Part shown: positions 61,546-64,000 of the stretch, one piece after another | How the letters are laid out: each line of letters opens with the position of its first letter | How positions within the stretch are numbered: the first letter of the stretch is position 1 | Source of the DNA: Cellvibrionaceae bacterium | GTDB lineage: Bacteria > Pseudomonadota > Gammaproteobacteria > Pseudomonadales > Cellvibrionaceae | Reading direction: 5' to 3' | Length of the DNA: 64,000 nt | Assembly (NCBI GenBank): GCA_024707385.1 | Contig: JANPZW010000013.1 | Location: 1-64,000, forward strand | Notes under the pieces: model-generated | The model's input: the letters and a program-made list of their open reading frames with translations, nothing else | Databases searched by the model: none | Told to the model about the DNA's origin: nothing | Position numbers and translations under genes: made by a program

Positions 61546-62663
61546 CGCCCCTGCGCCAGCAAACCATCCGGCGCGGCTGCCGCGGCGAAATAGGCGCTCA
61601 CCGCTTCTATTTGCTCAGGGGAAAGACGCTGCGCAATGCGCGCCATCAGGCGTCCGTGCGCGGTTTCCGCCCGTCCGCCAGTGCGCCACAACAGCAGTTG
61701 CTGCTGTAGGTACTGCGCCGACTGCCCGGCCAGACGCGGCACATCCGAGCGTTTGGGCTCACCATGGCAGGCGAGACAGGGAGGCAGATCGCGCTGCGGA
61801 TCTCCCGTCTCAGCGAGACGGCGGCCCAGGGCGGTGTCACCGCTGGCAGGAAGGGAATGAGGAGGTTCGGGCAAGGCGGCGTAATAATCGGCCAGATCGC
61901 TTAGGCGGGTTTCCGGCACTGCCACTGCAACAGGCTCCATAAAGCCGCTCTGCCTTCGATCTTCGCGGTATTCCCGCAACGCCCGCAGCAGATAATCCCG
62001 CGATTGCCCACCCAGGCGCGGCACATGTGCATTCACCGCCGGGGCGCTCGCCGTGCCGTGACAGCGATCGCAGGTATTGATGGGGAAAAGATTCATCCCC
62101 CGGTGCACCAGTTCTTCCGGCGCAGGTTCCTCCCACGGCGCGTTACCGAAGGCATAAGCTCGATAGGCGTCCACTGGCATGGAGGGCAGCTCCCGTAGCA
62201 GCTCGGTCATTATCCACATCTCATCCTTGCGCCCCTTGCCACTCCAGGAAGGCATGCCGGTGAACTGCAAGCCGTGAAAACCGATCCAGAAAAGCTCCCG
62301 CGCGCGCCAGTGGCCCGCCTCCTCCTGCAGCGGCGGCGGGTGCGGCAGCATATGAGCAAAGGTGGGGTTGACCGGCTGGCCCGGCGCGCCGTGGCAGATG
62401 GCGCAATTGCCGTGAAAGTGCGCGGCCGCCAGGGGCAACAGGTCCGCTTTTCCCGGCGGCGGTCGCTCGTCCTTGCTGTTGACCTCTACCGACCGGCGCA
62501 TGGCCAGAGCAAGAAATTTTTCCATCCAGGCGGGGTGCCCTGCGGAGGCGGCAATATTGATCAACCCGGACCAGGCCACCAGCAAGGCGATACAGATTCC
62601 CAGCGGCGGCAATAACATCCATGGCCAGTGGCGCCATAAACGCCGCAGCCGGGGTGGTCTCAC
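61542..62663 (-). CDS. Membrane-anchored tri-heme cytochrome c
   Basis: 373 residues with an N-terminal membrane anchor (WMLLPPLGICIALLVAWSG) and three heme motifs: CAICHG (~residue 88), CDRCHG (~residue 198) and CLACHG (~residue 294). The second and third domains look like a duplicated cytochrome c4 (VPRLGGQSRDYL and VPRLAGQSAQYL). It lies between ctaG and ctaC, overlapping both by 4 bases, and probably delivers electrons to the oxidase. Confidence 0.85.
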   Translation of the reverse strand: MRPPRLRRLWRHWPWMLLPPLGICIALLVAWSGLINIAASAGHPAWMEKFLALAMRRSVEVNSKDERPPPGKADLLPLAAAHFHGNCAICHGAPGQPVNPTFAHMLPHPPPLQEEAGHWRARELFWIGFHGLQFTGMPSWSGKGRKDEMWIMTELLRELPSMPVDAYRAYAFGNAPWEEPAPEELVHRGMNLFPINTCDRCHGTASAPAVNAHVPRLGGQSRDYLLRALREYREDRRQSGFMEPVAVAVPETRLSDLADYYAALPEPPHSLPASGDTALGRRLAETGDPQRDLPPCLACHGEPKRSDVPRLAGQSAQYLQQQLLLWRTGGRAETAHGRLMARIAQRLSPEQIEAVSAYFAAAAAPDGLLAQGR

Positions 62664-63295
62664 GCCTGCCGCTCCCCGAGTTGCTCACCCAGACGCAACC
62701 AGCGCGCCACCAAAAGGATCGCAGCCAGAATGTAGGTCATGGGACAGGCGATGATCATCAAGAGTCCGGCGAGCTGCTGATCAGCCAGATCAATGCCGGC
62801 ATGATGTAGATCCATGCCACTGCCGTACAAAGCGCGGGGGGCGAACACCAGAATCAGCGCCACCAGACAAAAGAGCTTGCCGGTTACCAACAGTGCAACC
62901 ACCGCACTCCAGACAGCGCTGTCGGACCGCTGCAACACACTCGCCCAGAACGCCGTGGCCACCAACAGCAGCATGGCCTGCATCACCGTGTGCAGGAGCG
63001 GTGAACTCATTATCCAGACGAGTACCAGAGGGGAATGCCAGACAAAAAAGACAACCAATTGCAGCAGCGTTGCCAGGGGCAGAAACCAGGGTTCGGCCGC
63101 GCCGGGGAATGGACGGTGGCAGCGGCGCAGCCAACTGGCCAGCAGAGGCGCCAGCACCGTCATCAAACCTATGTGCAGCAACATATGGCGGGTGAGATGG
63201 CCTGCGGCGGCGCTGTAACAGGCCGCGAGCAACAGACTCACCGCCAGCGCCGCCAGCTCCAGAACCGTAAAAGGATTGCCGATAGGTGCGCGCAT
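62660..63295 (-). CDS. ctaG: Cytochrome c oxidase assembly factor CtaG (caa3 type)
   Basis: 211 residues from the ATG at 63295 ([19 protein letters not shown]). Polytopic membrane protein with the caa3_CtaG pattern: [28 protein letters not shown], and [20 protein letters not shown]. Conserved histidines may bind copper or heme during oxidase maturation. First gene of the operon ctaG-cyt-ctaC-ctaD-small membrane protein. Longer in-frame starts exist but add no family sequence. Confidence 0.88.
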   Translation of the reverse strand: MRAPIGNPFTVLELAALAVSLLLAACYSAAAGHLTRHMLLHIGLMTVLAPLLASWLRRCHRPFPGAAEPWFLPLATLLQLVVFFVWHSPLVLVWIMSSPLLHTVMQAMLLLVATAFWASVLQRSDSAVWSAVVALLVTGKLFCLVALILVFAPRALYGSGMDLHHAGIDLADQQLAGLLMIIACPMTYILAAILLVARWLRLGEQLGERQA

Positions 63296-63489
63296 TCGCG
63301 AAGTCTCCTGTCGCGGTGGATTTCGCCTTGAGGGCGGGAGCAAACCACTCAGCGCGCATTCTCCCGCGCCGGCCTCACCCAATCCGTTGCCTGGCCAACT
63401 TAGACACTGCCGAACGGGGGCTTAACCTGCGCTGGCGGAGCAGTCATAATTGGCCACCTTTTTCATCCGCTCTTGTAAGAGTCTCACCT

Positions 63490-64000
63490 ATGGGAAGAAC
63501 CTTCGAAAACCGCAAAGCCTCCATGGCGAAAACCGCCGGCATGAAAACCAAGCTGTATTCCAAATTCGGCAAAGAAATTTATGTGTGCGCCAAAAGTGGC
63601 GGCGCCGACCCCACCGCCAACCTGACCTTGCGCCGCCTGATCGAAAAGGCGAAACGCAACCAGGTGCCGGGGCATGTGATCGACAAAGCCCTCGACAAAG
63701 CCAGAGGCGGCGGCGGAGAGGACTACACCACGGTGCGCTATGAAGGTTTCGGCCCGGGCAATTGCATGGTGATCGTCGACTGCCTGACCGATAACAACAA
63801 CCGCACCATCGGCGATGTGCGCACCTGCTTCAATAAGGCCAAAGCCAAGCTCGGCGCGCCCGGCTCCGTGGCGCACATGTTTGATCACCGCGCGATTTTC
63901 TCCTTCAAACACGACAACGAAGAAGCCGTTCTCGAAGCCTTGATGGAGCACGACGTGGACGTTGCCGATATCGAAAACGAAGACGGCATCATCACCGTCA
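63490..64000 (+). CDS. YebC/PmpR family protein (3' partial)
   Basis: 170 residues are visible from the ATG at 63490; the gene runs off the window end. It starts [20 protein letters not shown], with [34 protein letters not shown] and [20 protein letters not shown]. This is the YebC/TACO1 family, the YeeN-like branch; related proteins are described as translation factors that relieve ribosome stalling or as transcription regulators. Divergent from ctaG. Confidence 0.9.
   Translation, partial: MGRTFENRKASMAKTAGMKTKLYSKFGKEIYVCAKSGGADPTANLTLRRLIEKAKRNQVPGHVIDKALDKARGGGGEDYTTVRYEGFGPGNCMVIVDCLTDNNNRTIGDVRTCFNKAKAKLGAPGSVAHMFDHRAIFSFKHDNEEAVLEALMEHDVDVADIENEDGIITV

Noticed and set aside
1..64000. 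tRNA, rRNA, CRISPR, transposase or prophage genes
   Set aside because: None could be recognised by eye on either strand; short or divergent RNAs could still be missed without a covariance search.

Overview
The window is chromosomal DNA from a free-living, aerobic gammaproteobacterium. Three extracytoplasmic proteins carry long low-complexity serine linkers, and the gene order murU-amgK | lptD-surA-pdxA-rsmA-apaG-apaH is gammaproteobacterial. Together with PQQ synthesis and a caa3-type oxidase this suggests the Cellvibrionales (Cellvibrio, Saccharophagus, Teredinibacter group); this placement is inferred, not tested.

A technical point governs the whole annotation. About fifteen genes are split by a single-base indel, most of them in homopolymers of 4-6 bases. 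In each case adding or removing one base restores a normal family sequence. The affected genes include lptD, which is essential in most gammaproteobacteria, plus katE, the oxidase subunit I gene and two transporters. I read these as sequencing or assembly errors and give each gene as one full-length CDS with the indel position stated.

Layout. 1-6.1 kb: a polyserine surface protein, a DUF3617 protein, a short-chain dehydrogenase with a membrane tail and a beta-propeller-like lipoprotein. 6.3-11.4 kb: comM, a fumarylacetoacetase-family hydrolase, rep and a PaiB-like protein. 11.4-17.4 kb (minus): an ABC exporter (ATPase, two permeases, membrane-fusion protein) ending in a MORN-repeat protein with a C13 caspase-like peptidase domain. 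17.7-22.3 kb (minus): MFS transporter, unknown periplasmic protein, MurU and AmgK. 22.5-31.4 kb: lptD-surA-pdxA-rsmA-apaG-apaH and dxs. 31.5-36.6 kb (minus): SemiSWEET-like protein and a DUF1552/DUF1592 pair, the latter a polyserine lipoprotein with two c-type heme motifs. 37.3-40.3 kb: sodC and katE. 40.3-41.6 kb: an AT-rich accessory patch with one integron-type gene cassette and its attC site. 41.8-45.1 kb: pqqABCDE. 45.1-49.2 kb: DHA2 drug-efflux MFS, polyserine lipoprotein and RND-type outer-membrane factor. 49.2-49.6 kb: two copies of a structured palindromic repeat. 49.6-52.8 kb: macB and macA (minus). 53 kb: napD and napE without napA. 53.9-56.3 kb: a catalytically degenerate M48-like membrane protein and an alpha/beta hydrolase. 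56.4-57.4 kb: a RhuM-like protein. 57.6-63.3 kb (minus): cytochrome oxidase operon ctaG, tri-heme cytochrome, ctaC, ctaD (subunit I+III fusion) and a small membrane protein. The window ends inside a yebC-family gene.

The most interesting items are the integron cassette with an intact attC, the palindromic repeat pair with compensatory base changes, the MORN/C13 peptidase co-encoded with an ABC exporter, the M48 homologue that lost its zinc motif, and the orphan napE-napD pair. No tRNA, rRNA, CRISPR array, transposase or phage gene was recognised.
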